A DNA stretch of 64,000 nt from Pterobdella sp. o SKG-2022. Its lineage: Eukaryota > Annelida > Clitellata > Hirudinida > Piscicolidae. Location: the NCBI GenBank assembly GCA_964035795.1, contig OZ038320.1, positions 17,750,589 through 17,814,588 of the forward strand, given 5' to 3'. The position numbers were made by a program, and so were the translations under genes. Of this stretch, positions 32,147-47,300 are shown piece after piece. Each line of letters begins with the position of its first letter. Position 1 is the first letter of the stretch. A model generated the notes under the pieces. That model searched no databases and was not told where the DNA came from. It saw only the letters and a list, made by a program, of their open reading frames with translations.

Positions 32147-35100
32147 TTAGTTTTAATTAAAATGTATAAAAAATTTTTACTCTATTAAATTTTTTATATG
32201 AAGTATTTATGTAAAATTGAAAAAACAAATCAAACTAAATCAAACACAATGCTGGAAAAACTTTTCAATTTTGTTCGAAAATTAATTTTTCTTGGAAAAA
32301 TTTAATAAGAGATGTATTGTTATTGTAGGCAAACACAACTCCAATAATTTAATCCCGTCCTTATACAAGTATAATTTTATTATTCTAACGCATTTTGTTT
32401 TTCTTATTCCATACTCAATATGAAGAAATTTTTTAGATATGAGCTAGATTTTTTATAAACCTCTTATGGAAAGAAAATTTCAAAACTAGCATCTCAAATG
32501 AATCTGAAAAATGACAAAGTTTTTAAAGCGGAATGAAGCTGGATATTATTTTAATAGTTTTATAATTGGTTTTTATTGAATGTGATACCACAAAAACCTT
32601 TGAATTTTTGATTTTCAACTGTACAAAAACAACTTTGTTTTTCTTTTTCAACAATAGCTCTATATTAGTTGCAAAATATTTATTACTTCATATCGGTTAT
32701 TGAATGATAGCTGAGATTTTCTTTTTTGAATTCAGTATTTGCTTAATTATATTAATAAAAAAAAATTTTTAATACTAAAATCTTAAACAATAGAATTAAG
32801 TTATATTTCTCAAACTTATTATATCTTCATCTCATGTCAATTCCTGCTTCTATTTTTTTGCTTTTTTGTTTCTTAATGCATTTTTAATCTTTCAAATCCT
32901 GATTTCGGTTTTTTTATTAACTTTAAATAACTTTCTTTGTGAACCTTAAATTTCTAAGTGCCTTGAATTACGCTCAATATTGAATTTTAAATAAGACTGT
33001 TGGCTGTTTAAAAATTTCATTTTTAAAAGTGAACTCAAAATAATTTCAATTGATTTCGTATCTACAAAGTATATTCATGGAACCATGTGTATTATTTTTG
33101 TGATTTTCTTCAATAAGTTTTATGATAACACGAGATCCGACAAGCAGGTCTTTAAAAACATACTCTTTTTAATTTCACGTAAGCTATTAGAAAATGATGT
33201 AAAAAGGGTTCAAAATATTGACGATGTATTGCATAAAAAATAGACTGAATAACAAGAATTAAATGATTTTCAAAACCTTGTCTTCATAAATAAATTGAAA
33301 AGCTTATCATTCGATCAATTAAAGTTTCAATGTAATTAATTTTAACTAGAAAATTTCAATTATTTCTGAAAGATTTACAATTCCACAAACATTATGCTTG
33401 AACTCATCATTCTTGACGGCATTTTTATAATTGAAGAAGCCCTATATACCACATCATCACCTTTTAAGACTCGGTTTTGTTACTGACATATTTGAGCAAA
33501 ATTTATTACTTTTTTCGCGCATTATCAACAAGTACTTTGGCGTCTGGTATCTTTTAAAGTTCATATTTTAATTAGCCAACACTTAATCTTTCATTGAAAC
33601 ATCTCATAAAATGCCTTATCAACAAAGTAACATTCGAAGTTTCAATTAATCCTTGTCAAAAAGTTTTATATATTTTAATAGATGCAAAAAAAAATAATTT
33701 ATAAACGAATAGAAAAAAATAATTTCAACACATATATTCTATAACAGTTTTGATTGGAATTTCAAGGAAAATTTTTTTTCTACCAAGACATCCACAACAA
33801 TCAAAAAGCTTATTTAAGTAAACTTGCAGCTTCCCAGATTGCCCATTCAAAATAAAATGCCCACGAAATGTGCACGAAAAAGATATTTCGCTCAAAATAA
33901 AAACAAAAATTCTTTCAAAAAGATTTTTAAAAAGCTTTTTAAAATGAATTTTGAACATTAATTATTGAAATTTCAAATAATGGAAACTATAATCAGTGAA
34001 TCAATGTATTTCAAATTGTTATTATGAAAATAAAAAATAAAATTGAATTAATTGAAATAACGTATAAACTTAGTTTATATAATTTCAAAACTAAACATTT
34101 GAAATAATAATGGCAACAACATGGAAGGCTTTTATAAACAAAATTTCTAAGTTGCCCATCTGTTTCAACTGCCTCCATACAAAAGCATACAATTAAAGTT
34201 GTTTATACTCATTGTAAGCAAAATTTAACGGGATATATTTTTCGGGTTCATTATAGTGATTATTTATTTAATGAATTGAAGTCTTTTCATGAGACATTAC
34301 AATATTAGTGTTTGCAAACGTGCTTTGAATGCAATTCTCTTGGTATTGCTGGTTCAGAATAATAAAAAAGTACATTAAAAAACATGCAAACTAATTATCC
34401 AACACAATTACAAATATAATTATGTATTATTCCATTATTATGGAAATAAAAAAATTTTATTAAAATATTCAATCCAAGATTTGAAGATAACCATGAAATC
34501 TAATGTTTTTTCAGCTCAACTTTTCTTTGACAGTTAAAAACAAAAGTATCTAGTATATAAAATTTCAAGCATTTCTAGTGGGCCATTCGGGGTAAACTGA
34601 TGAGATGCTAAGTGTAAAAAGCAATCACAAATGAGAAGCTTAAACCAGATTAGATTATCGATAAAATGACTATATGCTCTCAAAACGGTTCTTTAGTTCT
34701 TTCGAAAACATTGTGCTTTAGAGCAAAAACAGTTGCTACAGTTTTGTGATAGTTGTGAATCAGTCCACAATTTCCTCATTGTTTTTCTTAATTATATATG
34801 ATTTTTTAAATTATTTTGAAGTATTGAAACATGAAAAATTATGAATAGATTCTGGATTTCACTATCTTTTGGAGTGTTTGAATGTTAGGAACAGTCTTTT
34901 TAGCATTAAAACAAAGATTTAATGAAAGTTCAAACTTTTGTTATAATTTTTAAAATCTAAAACATAACTAAATGAACAAATAAAAATCAAAAACCTGTAA
35001 GTTTTTACTGCAGTGCTTAATAAAAAAACACATCGAAAAATTCAATAAGAAACAAAAATAATAAGCATTATTGCAAACAGAATAACGAGACCTAGAGAAC

Positions 35101-35828
35101 AATAATGATTGTTAAGCCTCATCACCTCAATGATTAGAAATATTAGTGCTGTTGCGAGCACTCTCAACATGTGCAAAACATTATTAGCGCTTGTTAAAGT
35201 ATTTTTAAGGAAGTATCAATGTTAATATTTCCAGAAATTTCGTTCATTTGAATGGAAACATTTTACTTATTTGTGTTTTTTAGTTATTTTAATCTTTATT
35301 GATTGCTTTTTACTCGACGCTCTTACATCAGTTTCATAACAGTATTTTTAATTTTGAATATTTTTAATAAAAAAAAAGTATTTTTTGAATCTTGAAATTC
35401 TGTTTGAAAACACGTGAAAATCAACGAAAATCAAACAAATATTCAGGGCGATTCATCAATTATATAACCCTAATGTTCAATTGAAGTGACGGATAACCTA
35501 TCGAGATTAAAACCACGATTATTTCTATATTATTTTTTGTTCGTTTTTTCGAGCATACATTTCATCAAAGTGAAAAATTTTCAAATATTTAAAATGAAGG
35601 AATTTTTTTGTTTAAATCCATTTTTAGTTTAAAATTAGACAGAACTTTAATAAGATTAAAAACATCAAAATAAACTAAAAAACTAAAACAGAAATTAATG
35701 TAAGTCTTTAAAAGCATAAAACCCTTCAAAAATGTTTATTTATTTTACGAAATCTCCATGAAAGAAAGCAAACGTGTGTTTTTAACACGGGTTGGCTTGG
35801 ATGCATGTTTAGATACGCTCTTCTAATG

Positions 35829-35888
35829 CTAGAGGATTGTGACACGAGTGTCCTTCAGTGCTTTCCTCTTTGTGTTGCAATCCCTCTA
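35829..35888. ncRNA. miRNA-like hairpin (speculative)
   Basis: ctagaggattgtgacac (35829-35845) pairs with gtgttgcaatccctcta (35872-35888) through about 16 pairs with one bulged base and a G-U pair, over a ~26-nt loop. Size and shape fit a pre-miRNA, but a small inverted-repeat relic would look the same. No arm is recognised as a known miRNA. Confidence 0.2.
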
Positions 35889-38800
35889 ATGTTTCATTTT
35901 TATTACATTATACACGATGAGTTGTTTGAATAGCTTTTTAATAATTTTCATTTGTTTCTGCAACTGTGTATGTATATGTTTATTTTTTGATGTTTATATA
36001 TGTATACAATCTGATTTATATTAATTTCTGCGTGTCAACAGCTCTATTGGCATATATCTTTCAATACATGCTACAGCAGTGTCAGCGATAAGGTTAGTAT
36101 TAAGATGAGCACCATGATACATCAAGTGCTAGTTTACAAAACGCTGTAAGCTATGGTGTTTTTGAAATATTTTTGCTCGAAAATACCCGAGAAAAAAGCT
36201 CCAAATATCTTCATGATAGGGTTATTTGAAAATTACGCAAATGAAATGCGTGCATACTCAAATTTAAAAAAAAAATCGCTATATACTACTTCCACAAAGG
36301 TGAGCTTGAATTAAGACGTGAAACATAAAAATCTACTTGATTCCAAATGGAACAACAGTAAAAAGACAAATTGATTGGCGCGTCTAAAAGTGAAAGTGAC
36401 TTGTTCTACAAATTAATTAAGCGCTTTGACTGAGATGGGCTTTAATTAACAGGTGTCGTCTGTGCGCTCATCAATGCTCCACATGCTTAAGGAATGGATG
36501 TGATCACAATAAGAGAAAATGATTTCTTAAATCCACTAATAAATTATATCTTATATACAAGATATGAGGTTATGTGAATAACCGGCTCAAAAAATTGTAA
36601 ATGATATTTAAAAACTTATTTTTTAGTTTTTTTTATAAAATATATTGTTTATTAATTTGATATCAAATGCTGTAACGGTGGAATTGCAAAGATGAAATTC
36701 CCATAAGATATGCAAACATAAAGCTCTCAGCTTGAGCCATTTCAACGATACAAGTGGTAAACAAATTTTAATGCATTAATAAAACGGTATGATCAAAAAA
36801 ATGTCCACAGTGACCCAAATAAAAACCGAAGCGACATAAAAATTAATATGGATTTTATTCAATACAGCTTGGAATGCTCCTATTTAAAACACTTTTAAGA
36901 GGACAAATTTTATTTGAGGCATTGGGAGAGCATTAAACTTTTCACCATTTAAATTTTTTTTCAGGAATTTTTATTTTAAGCTATTAAATTATTTACATAT
37001 TAATTACTCTGGATTACCAAGCTTTTTTTTTGATACGTTTTAATTTGGTAGATTAATGGCCATCAATACAACATGCAGTTTAAATATTCGTTAGATATCT
37101 AAAAATGATTTCTTTAAACTCTTTCCAAATAAATAACACTAACTTTAAGATTTGATTCAACAGGCATTTTCATTAAAACAAAAATCATTATTTCAAGTTA
37201 GAAAATATGGCACACTTATGAATTTTTAATCTAACAAATAGTTGAGCTTTATATGAAAAAATAAATAACTTTAAAAAACGAAATCAAAAATTAAATTTCT
37301 TCAAAAGAATTAGCTTAAAAAAACTAAAAAGATCATAAACAAAACGAAAAAAATAGTTTGTCTAGAAAAAAAGCTAATTTATATTTTTAATTCAAAGAAA
37401 AGTAGAAGGATGAATAGAACTGGTGCAACTTCTCGCCATATGCTTCTATTTAAATAATATATTGTGTAAAAATTGATTTTTCACGCATTTTCATTTGCGA
37501 AATACTTGAACCTGAGATAAAAGTTTTGAAAAAACTTTTTTTTTCAATCCAATGTTTTTATAAAAAACCAAGTTTTGAATATACAACTATTTCATCAAAA
37601 GAAAAATATGGAAGACCATAAAAAAATGGAAAACTTTAGAAGTATCAAACAAAAATGTAAAATTTTCAATAAAAAGTTCAAATGATTTCATAAGAGATAA
37701 TGAAACTCTTCATCATATTGAATTTTATTCCGTAGGGTGCTGAATTTTAATTAAGTCTTCAAATTGTTAGCAAAAAGTTTTCAAAAACATCATTTTCATT
37801 TTTAGGATCTTTTTGAAATTTTGTATTAAAATATTCAATTAGAACATTGACACAAGCAAAATATGCAGCAAAAACTTGCCGAAAAGTCCGTGCGTCTCAA
37901 AAATAAAAGTAACGCGAGATCATGGATTGAAATCTTAACAATGAATATTGATAGATTTTCAATTCGAATCTATTTTAAATGTGCCTCTGTTTTGAAGGAC
38001 GGATGGAGAATAAGAAAATGAATATTATTTATAATTGAATGCAAAATTGAAACGTCATGCCCCAGTAAAATCATATATCGGGGAACAAAAAAAAAACTTT
38101 GAACTGCAAAAGTATTCCCTTAATTTAAAAAACAAGCTATAATAAAAAACTCAGTGAGATATTTTTTGAATAAAGAAATAATTCAATTAATATCGTAATT
38201 TAATCATCATAAAGTCATGCACGTACGCATTTTCACGAACATGGACACAAACACACGGGCGCATATAGGTTTGATAGTGTATATATGTGCGGTTGAAGGA
38301 GAAGCGTGGCGAAAGAGCTTTCTGAACATCAGCCTTTTAAGATGAAGATTACAACTATAATTGCTAAGTTGATGCGGTAGTTTTGTTGAAATTTTGCTTT
38401 TTGCTGTAAAATTTATTTAATTCATTTTACAGTTTCAATTGACAACGAATCTTTAAACAGTTGAATAACACAATGTAACATTGCTTGTTGAATAACGTCA
38501 AAAAAATCTTGAAATTGTGACAGCATTAAAATAAAAATTCTAAATTCTTCAAAACTCACGATTATAATGTCTTTCAAAAAGCCACTAAAAGCGGTTTTGT
38601 TGTATCCAAAAACGTTTCTACATTTCTTTCAAGATCGTAAGATGATAAGACTGAATTTAGACTGAGGTGAGTATGCAATAGAAATTACAAAAACTTTTAG
38701 TTTTATTAAAAGTTTTCGAAGTTATATTTACGATAAAATAATTAAAATTTGAAACTCCGTTTTCGATTGTTTTATTATAAACGAATTTTTTCAATCAACA

Positions 38801-40555
38801 AACAAAAGCTTTGAAAATGTTGTTTTAAAAAATAACTTAAAGGAACTTTGGCATTTTTTATACTGTGGCTTTGTAGAAACATATTATCTTTGGAAAATTT
38901 AAACATTTGTTCCAAAATATTATTTTCGAAAACTAAAATACTTATTTCATCTGTGGGCTTAGAAATTATTTGAAAATGAACATAATTGTCATTTGAAATG
39001 TACAAGTACTGTATGAGCAGAAAATAACATGGGAATTGAGAGTTGTTTTATTCCGAAAAATTAGTTGACAGATTTCAAAACGCATTTTGAAGACTTTGGC
39101 ATTTTCAAAAACTTTGCATATTTGAAAATTTTCTAAATGTTTTCAAGAATTTGCACAAAACAAAATGTTTTTTAAACAAAATAAACTCAAAGAAGTTAAA
39201 TTGGAGAATTATAAAAAATTATGGTAACTTAATTAAATAGGACAAAATCAATTTTTTGTTAAATTTTACATTTATTTTTTAAATTTATCCATTTGGCAAA
39301 TATCGAATGATGCACAACCTTGTTCAAACGATATTAGTTGACTTCAAAAAATTAAATTCAAAAGCAAATATTTTTTTATTAAAAGAATGTTTTAAATAAT
39401 TTTGTATTTCTTAGAATGTTTATTCACTAAATTGAAACATCAATAAGTTTCAAATTAAAACATTTTTGAAAAGTTTAATTTCGTTTTAAACTTCTGTAAA
39501 TTAATCATGTTTCAATTTAGTAACACATTATGATTAAGAGAGCAAAAATGCTTGAATTTGTATGTTGAAAAAGCTTAGTAGTCGTTGCTGCCATGTATCT
39601 GTGTCTTAAAAGCCATTTATTTTAACTTTATATTTTTTTAACAAAATAAAAAAATTATTTTTCATTAAAAATTCATTAACTCTAAAAAAGATTTCAATCA
39701 AATACTCACATACAAAAACTAGGTTTGGAGAATTAGTTTAAAAACAAGGACAAAATCTAATCAAAAAAGCTTTTTGGCGAAGCGAACTTGAAAAAAAAAA
39801 CAAGGAAGCTACAGACAAAAGATCAAACAAATTGGTTTGACCAGGGATGAATGAAAAGTTCCAGAAAAAAACAACTCAGAAACACAGTTTTGATGGCTTT
39901 GAGATATATAATACAAACAAAAAAAAGTAAAACTACTTTAATAATGGATGTATTCGGTGGTTTTGAAAAAATAAATTTCATGGAAACAGAATTATTGATT
40001 GAGTAACATAAAAATTTATTATTTATCGAAGAATATTGTCTGTTGTCATGTATTGAAGGAGCCACGTATTTTGTAACTGGGTACATCGACAATTGTTGTT
40101 ACATCAGGTCTTTTAGAATTAAAAAATTAAAAAAAAAATGTTTTGTAATTGTTGAGAAATTCAAAAACTACTTTGAAAAAGCTATATAGAAAAAGCAACT
40201 CTAAAGATTAAATCAAAAGTCGCCTCAAAACAGACAAAAACATTTGTTGAAAGAAAATTTTTGAATAGAAACATAAAAATAAAAATATTTTTATTTAAAA
40301 ATTTAAAGCTTTGAAAAGCCTCCTAAACAAATGACACATATAATTAGTGATACAAAGAGGCATACCGGAGTAAGAACTAACTAACATTCTGCCCATTAAA
40401 TCAACTTCTTTCTAATCTCCCTATTTTTTTCCTCTGGCTGTGTCTTTGTATATGGGTTTGCAACTTTAACAATAATAATCAACTTCGAATTTTTAGGTAT
40501 TTTTATTTTAAAATCATTTTTCAAATTTTAAAAGAAATGAACTTTCAGTATTAAC

Positions 40556-40690
40556 TGCATGTTCCTCTTGAATGGATACATCTCAGCAACAAAGACTTTT
40601 TGTTCTTCGAGTGAGCCACTTTGAGGGACAATTGTTTGATGAAACTTTTTCATTGTTTTTGACAAGTCTCTTTCAGAATGATTTATCATT
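40556..40690 (-). CDS. Candidate exon of an unknown protein
   Basis: Between an acceptor (gaacttttaag) and a donor (ATGCA|GTTAAT) the minus strand is open for 44 codons: MINHSERDLSKTMKKF, then HQTIVPQSGSLEEQK, then VFVAEMYPFKRNM. Codon choice is mixed rather than the Phe/Lys/Asn runs of chance ORFs here. I recognise no family and find no partner exon. Confidence 0.3.
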
Positions 40691-43600
40691 CTTAAAAGTT
40701 CAAAAAACAAGTTGTATTTAAAAATAAGTTTGAGTTTAAGCTATAAATTTTTAAAACTCATAAGCTAAATTTTTAATTTCAATTGAATTTGCATAAGCTT
40801 AATGTAGAACCACACTAACTACTCTTAAGAAGGTAAACGGCTTTCAAAGCAACATTTGTAAGTTGCATTTCGATGCCATTTTTTTTTTAAAGTAAAAACT
40901 TGTTATTTTTTGAAAAAGCAAAAAAAAATATTTTTAGAAACAATACTCAAAACAAACCCTGTGAAAAAGCACAGTATTCAATAGTGAATAACAAGTCATA
41001 TACAAAATGAAACACAAAAGACACTCTCTATAAGCTATATCTATCACACGAAATAGCCATAATTCGTTAAACATTTTTTTTGCCTGTATGTTTTCTTTAT
41101 AAAACACTTAAATGAGCTGTAAGTAATATGATTTGTCATGAAATGATGCTGATGCAGTTTGACATTTGAAAGATTGTAACAAAGAATAGAAAAGATTCAG
41201 AAATGGCAACTTTTTAAAAATAAATGAAATAAAAATATCATTGTTCCTTCATAATCAATGAAGACTGAAAAAGTCATTATCACGCAATCAATTCTTTCTC
41301 ATTTATACAAAAATGTTTCATTTACAGAAACCTTATTGGTGGAATCAAATTCTTTAAGAATTGGTGAAAGATTTTTAATAAACCCGAAATAAACTGCATT
41401 TGAAGCAAAAATAAATGAATGACTGAATGAAAAATGGACAGTCATCAGCCCTTTTATGAAACCTTCTCGACACTATTTTGTTTTTTACAGCATTTCTCTT
41501 TCAAAAAATTATCACCATGTACACTCTTTTTAAGTTATTTATTAATACTATTATCATTCCTTCGATGCTCGTCATCTTCGTCGTCGTCATCCTCTTCTTC
41601 CATATTCAGTGGCGAATATCTTTACAAAGACGTGAGGAATGGAAACTTTGAGAAAGGTCTGTTGATTAAAAGTTTTGTTATTTTAGAAAATTGGTTTTGA
41701 GTCTTGTATTTGAGTTCTTAAAAATATTTGATTGAATATTTTATTTTTTAAAAAATTTCGGAAAGTAAATTTTGAAAGCATTAACCGAATTCATTATTTA
41801 AGAAAAAAAAATTTAAAAAGAAGAAATTATACTAATTTTAAAGATTAAACAAAATTCTGTTTAAATAAAAGTGTCTTTTTCTGAAAAAACTTCAAATCAA
41901 AAGGAAATAAGGCAAAAAAATTGATAGTGTTAATCCAGAGATTAGGGATTGAAATCCATATATAAATTACATGAGATGCTATGAATGATAGCTGTTTTGT
42001 AATTATCGGTTTGAAAAAAAATGAAAATTTTCAGAAATAAAAATATATAAGCCCCATTTTTATTGGCAAAATTACTCAGAAAAATTACTTCTGCAAGAAT
42101 AATTAGAATATCTACGTATTACTGATACACACGCGGTAATTATACGTTGAATGATAAATGTGACAAAAGGATTACGTTTGTTGTATCTATTTTGGTCTTT
42201 TAGTCTGCTTTATTCTTAAACTTGTTTTAATTTTGACATGTTTATGTAAGATTATGTTTTTTAGATATTTTTCAGTGTTTTTATGACATTCAAAACATTT
42301 TGTAAAAAAAATTTCGAAAAACTTCATTGAAAATTTATAAGATAAAACTAGTTGAACGAAATGTAATAAATTTCTTTATTGATTTATGTTCAAATATAAA
42401 TTCAAATTTTTTTGAATAGATTGAAGACCATATTTCAGATTGAAATTCCCAAGAAGGAATCAACAAAGATTCTTTAAAAACTTGAAGATAAGATATTAGA
42501 ACCAGAAGTGAAAATGAATTTTAATTTCAAAATTGAAAACCACACAGCTAAGGTCCATGAGGCAAAGCTTGCGAGTCCCGCAGCATCAAGCCACAACCAT
42601 AAAACAAGGACATCAAGCTTATATTTGCATAAGGCCTTCCAATATATTCGAATCGACGTATACATAAAAAATATAATGTGAATATGTATTCAAATGGAAA
42701 TCGCTTTATAAATGAATTTATTCATGGGTCCAAAAAATATTGTTTGCAAAAGTATATGGGAAAGAACAACTTTGCTGAGAAATATATTTTCTTCAGTTTT
42801 TAGCCTTTAAAGAAAAATCTATAGATCTTTTTGAAAAGACACGAAAGAGTAGCAGTTATTAGCTTATAAATTAATGGTTTTAAATATAATCTTTCTATCT
42901 GTAAGCCTTGCAAAAAGTTATAGGTACAGAGCGAAGATAAATAGCCTGAGCATAAAATGTATGCGAATAAGACAATTTTTATGTAAGGCTGAAACATAAA
43001 TAGCAAGGATAGAGGTGTAATTGTGGCGATGGTTAGCAGTCAAACAAACGTATTTTGAAACTTTATGATAGAGAATGATCATAAATTATTTGCATAATTG
43101 ATATAGGAAGGGAAATATGACAAGTTTCATTTTGTTTTATTTCCCAGATTTTTTTCAAAGCAGTCATATTATTTGAAACAGTCTTTTGTAAAAAAAAATA
43201 TTTGATTTGAAATTATTTTGAAAATTAAAAATTTTTTTTTTTAATAATAATAAATGTGTTATGTGCGGAGAAGTTTTAAGAGGCCCAAGATGAAACCCAT
43301 ATGAAAAAGTAAACAACAACTAAGAAAAAGTCAGATGCAATAAGTAAAATATATTTCCGAATCAGTAAAAGAACTGATTTAGGTTTGAGCATATTTATTC
43401 AAAGAGATAAGATGGGATTATGATACGCAGTGAATTTGAATTATTATACTACATCCGTTATTTTTTCTTACTTTCTGTGTTTCATCATGCAGTGTTTATA
43501 AGTTGCACAGAAATTAATACTGTAATTACACATTTATTTTTTTGAATTTGTTTATTATGAAAATATTTATAATATTCATGTTTAGCTAAAAGATAAAAAA

Positions 43601-44157
43601 TGTAGAAATGGAAGGATCATATAGATAATAAAAGAACCACAAGAGAATTTAAAAAACTTCAAACTAGCAATTATAATAATGCTTACAAAACATCAAAGCA
43701 ACCATGAGATTTTTCAAAAACAATTCATTGTGAAACAAAATTTCAGAAATAATATAATGTAACAAATACTTTGAAAAAATGAAAATAGAGAAATGCACTT
43801 ATTGAAATAAACTACAAGTGACACCTTATTCACGAAACAAATAATAATGAGTGTTATATGAATGACAAAAAACGTGTTTCTATACATTGCGTCAAAATTA
43901 ATTCCAAGCGATCCAGCAAATAAATACAAATAAATGAGAAAAAGCTAGTTGCAAAGAAAATGAAAATGAAATTCGGAAATTAGACAATTTCGATTGGCTT
44001 TTTATAACGGCGTTTTCAACTTGTTTCTCAAGATATCGTATGATTTTTATTAGTTTAATCTCATGCGTAAACTTGTTTATAAGATGGGGTTTTGATAAAT
44101 CAGTTGAAAAGAAATCAAAAGAAAGAATGTACGTGTAATGCAATTTTTAAAACTTAA

Positions 44158-44382
44158 TTAGATTTTATATTAGCAGATGAAAGACCACGAAGTATTTACA
44201 TATATTTAAGGAATTATGGAGTCGATAGAGTAAGAAAGACTTATCTGATAACTAACTTAAATTACACTTCCAAGCAACTGATAAGAAATATATTAGTGAA
44301 GAATTTGCTCATGGTCCTTTCATTATTGGATTATATTCAAGCCAAAATATTTAATTCGAAGCAGATCAGCGAGAAAACATAA
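44158..44382 (+). CDS. Open segment resembling a Ras-association domain start (weak)
   Basis: A 74-codon plus-strand frame with no ATG near its start contains SIYIYLRNYGVDRVRKTYLI, then TNLNYTSKQLIRNILVK. The strand, turn and helix pattern (x-V-Y-L...K-T-x-L-V-T...T-x-x-x-L-I) recalls ubiquitin-like RA domains. A splice acceptor is possible at tattagcag (44,175). The match is loose and about this many codons can stay open by chance. Confidence 0.2.
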   Translation, partial: LDFILADERPRSIYIYLRNYGVDRVRKTYLITNLNYTSKQLIRNILVKNLLMVLSLLDYIQAKIFNSKQISEKT

Positions 44383-47300
44383 AGAGGCAAAGAATGCTTG
44401 AAGATAATGATGTACTAAAATAAGTTCTGACCTCTTTCAAGAACATCGCTTCAACAAGAGAACAAATTTTTCAATTATATTGCTTTGTGATTGATTCTTT
44501 TGATGTAAAGAAACTTTAGCCATGATATTGAAGAATACATGGGTCTGATAGAAATTTCATGCTATTTGCAGTGTCTGAATAACTGCTCCATTTAATGCTT
44601 CAATTTTACGGAGTTTTAATGTGTTTTCTTTGAGCCTTTAAATAGATTTTGCCTTTAGTGTCCCTTTGGTGTTTCAAACACATCATTTAATTGCTGGGGT
44701 GTTAAAAATCCTTTGTCAACACATCGTCAAAAATCTTTCAATGTCGATAATATCAATGTCACTTATTCTGTATCAATCTTTAATACATTAGATCGTGAGT
44801 TATTGTTTTTAATTATATCTGGTTTATAATGTTGATTAAGTGATTTTATTAACACTCACAAACAATTAAATCAACGTGATAAATCGTCTTTTTAATTAAT
44901 TAACTTCTTTATTGGAGAACTTAATCAGTTTTATCTTTCAAGTTTTATGCTATTTTTAAAACCAAAATATTTTCAAAAAAATCTAAAACCTCGATTCGAA
45001 AATTACAAAATTGCTTTTTTGAATATCGATAGTGATGGCTGGATACATTTTATGCTTGAGTTTGTGAAAAGTCGAAAAACATTTATTTTACATAAATAAA
45101 TGATAAAGTTTTATTAGATTTTTAAACTTGTTTGAAGTAATTAAAAAACATATAAAAGCAAACAATTATAGCTTATCTATCTGAAATATTCCGAAATTAC
45201 GAAAGATTATAAAAGCTTTAAAAAAGTATTTAAAAAAAGACTTTAATGTTGAACAAAAACTTGTTTAAATGGACTTCAGTAGATACAAAAGTTTCAATCG
45301 AGTTTGCAGAATTTAGTTAAGCGAAGTTAGAGCTAGTAGATTAAACCGCTCAATTTTAAGCATGCTTATAAATACAAAAATGCTGGTTTTTATTTCGGAT
45401 CAATTCATTGAAAAATTGCTCATAAACCTAAACGTCCTTTATAGAAAGCAAGATTTCTGATTTGAAAAGATCTTTCAACAGTTTTACACAAAACATCGCT
45501 CGTCTGAGAGGCATAAATTTATGTATGCACTGGTATGACTCTAGAATACCTTTAATTATTTTTGCCGTTTTAAAATCTCTGGAAATTTTCAGAAAGAGCT
45601 TTTGAAAAATGTTTATTTAAAATTTTTCGTTTGTTTAATATATAAAAAACGTGAAAGAACCAGAAACTGAATGAAGTTTTCAACAAATTTTGAACGGTAT
45701 TTCGTGGATTTTTTTTGAAGTATTTACGTAGAAAAGCTTGCCATAAATCTACCAAGCAAAACATGTAATAATACGGAATTAAAATCTTATATAAATCAAT
45801 TAAAAAACGGAAAGATAATTAAATTAAAGATGAGAAATTACAAAAAAACAAATAAGTGGGATAGTTTATATAAAGCAAAAAATAAAAAGAGACCGAGACA
45901 ATACAACGAGATTAGTTGCACCATAAACAAAACTTCTTTCTGTGACTAACATCAAACTTGGCTCGTGAGTTGCAAACCTTCGAAAAAACTTCGCGAAAAT
46001 TTTTTAAAATTATTTCTAAAGGTGGCTGTTTTATGGATAAAATTTACTTTGATTTTAATATAAATACCAGTGGAGATCATTATGTTAATGGTAGTCGTGA
46101 AATAAACTTTGAGAATACAATTTTCTAAAAGTAGTTTTGAAAATTTGTATTTGAAAACTGCGTGTGTGATTAGAGTATTGAATTCGAGGCAAAGTCAACA
46201 ATTGTTTAAAACCTCGATAAATAAACTACAAATCTCTTCTTACGCTCATTTCAACACAAAATGTCATATAGACTTGTGATTGTTGCAGTCCTACAATTAT
46301 TATTAATTATTTAAATTTTGATCAGTAATGAGTTGATTTTATGAGACTGTCTCACTTAAAGAAGATTTTATAGAAAATTATATATACTAAAGTTTAACCT
46401 TGAAAACTAAAACATCAAATTTTAAAATAATAGTGGGTCTTTTTAAAACTTGTCAACTGATACTTTTCCGAACCTCTACTAGTATTTCATATATTCTGAA
46501 TGTTAAGTTCAAAGTATAGTTTGAAACTTTGTTAAGACTTGAAAATTTAAAAAATATTTCATACAAAATGGCATTCTAAAGTTTTTTGACTATGAAAATA
46601 AAATCAACATCGACTCAACAGTAATAAGGATTAAAACTCCTTGATCTGTCCTTACTATTTTTTAAACAAAACTTTTTTGGTTTCATTTTCAATTCTACAA
46701 ATTTCATTTTTAAAAGCTGAAGTTTTTGACTTAAAATTTAAGTTTTGGTTTATTAAATTTTGAGATTTTTTAACTGACTAGAGAAATACCAACAGCTATA
46801 CTGGCATACACGTATAATTAACAAAAGCAACTTATTAAAAAATCCAGAAAAGCCAATTGTGGTTTTTGAGAAATTCCTTTTAGTTTTTCTTTAAAAAACA
46901 TGTAAAAGTAATAGACTTCTTAGTTTTTTATCAAAACAGGCAGGAAAGAAAAGTAAAAACGATTTTCAACCTAAACAAGAAAACTTTTTTTAATTTAAAA
47001 CTCTGGACTTTTTGCGAGTTGAACTAAGTTTTTAATAAATTCTAAAATTCTTATTTAATTAAAGTCTTACGACATTTTTCAGCAATTTGATGTTGCTGGG
47101 ATGCATGAACAAATGAATTTGTTAGAAAATTTGCTGCAAACAAATTTTGAAATAAAATTATTTTCAGAAATCAAAATGAAAAAATATCAAAAAAATTTTT
47201 TTAAAGTTAAAAATAACCGAATTTCTCAAAAGTTTGCCATTAATAACATTGTAATAAATCAAAAAGAATATAGCTCATTCAAATAATATCAACATTAAAA

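Noticed and set aside
36042..36092. 17-codon segment with good splice sites (LYWHISFNTCYSSVSDK)
   Set aside because: Too short to judge without a partner exon or a recognised family.
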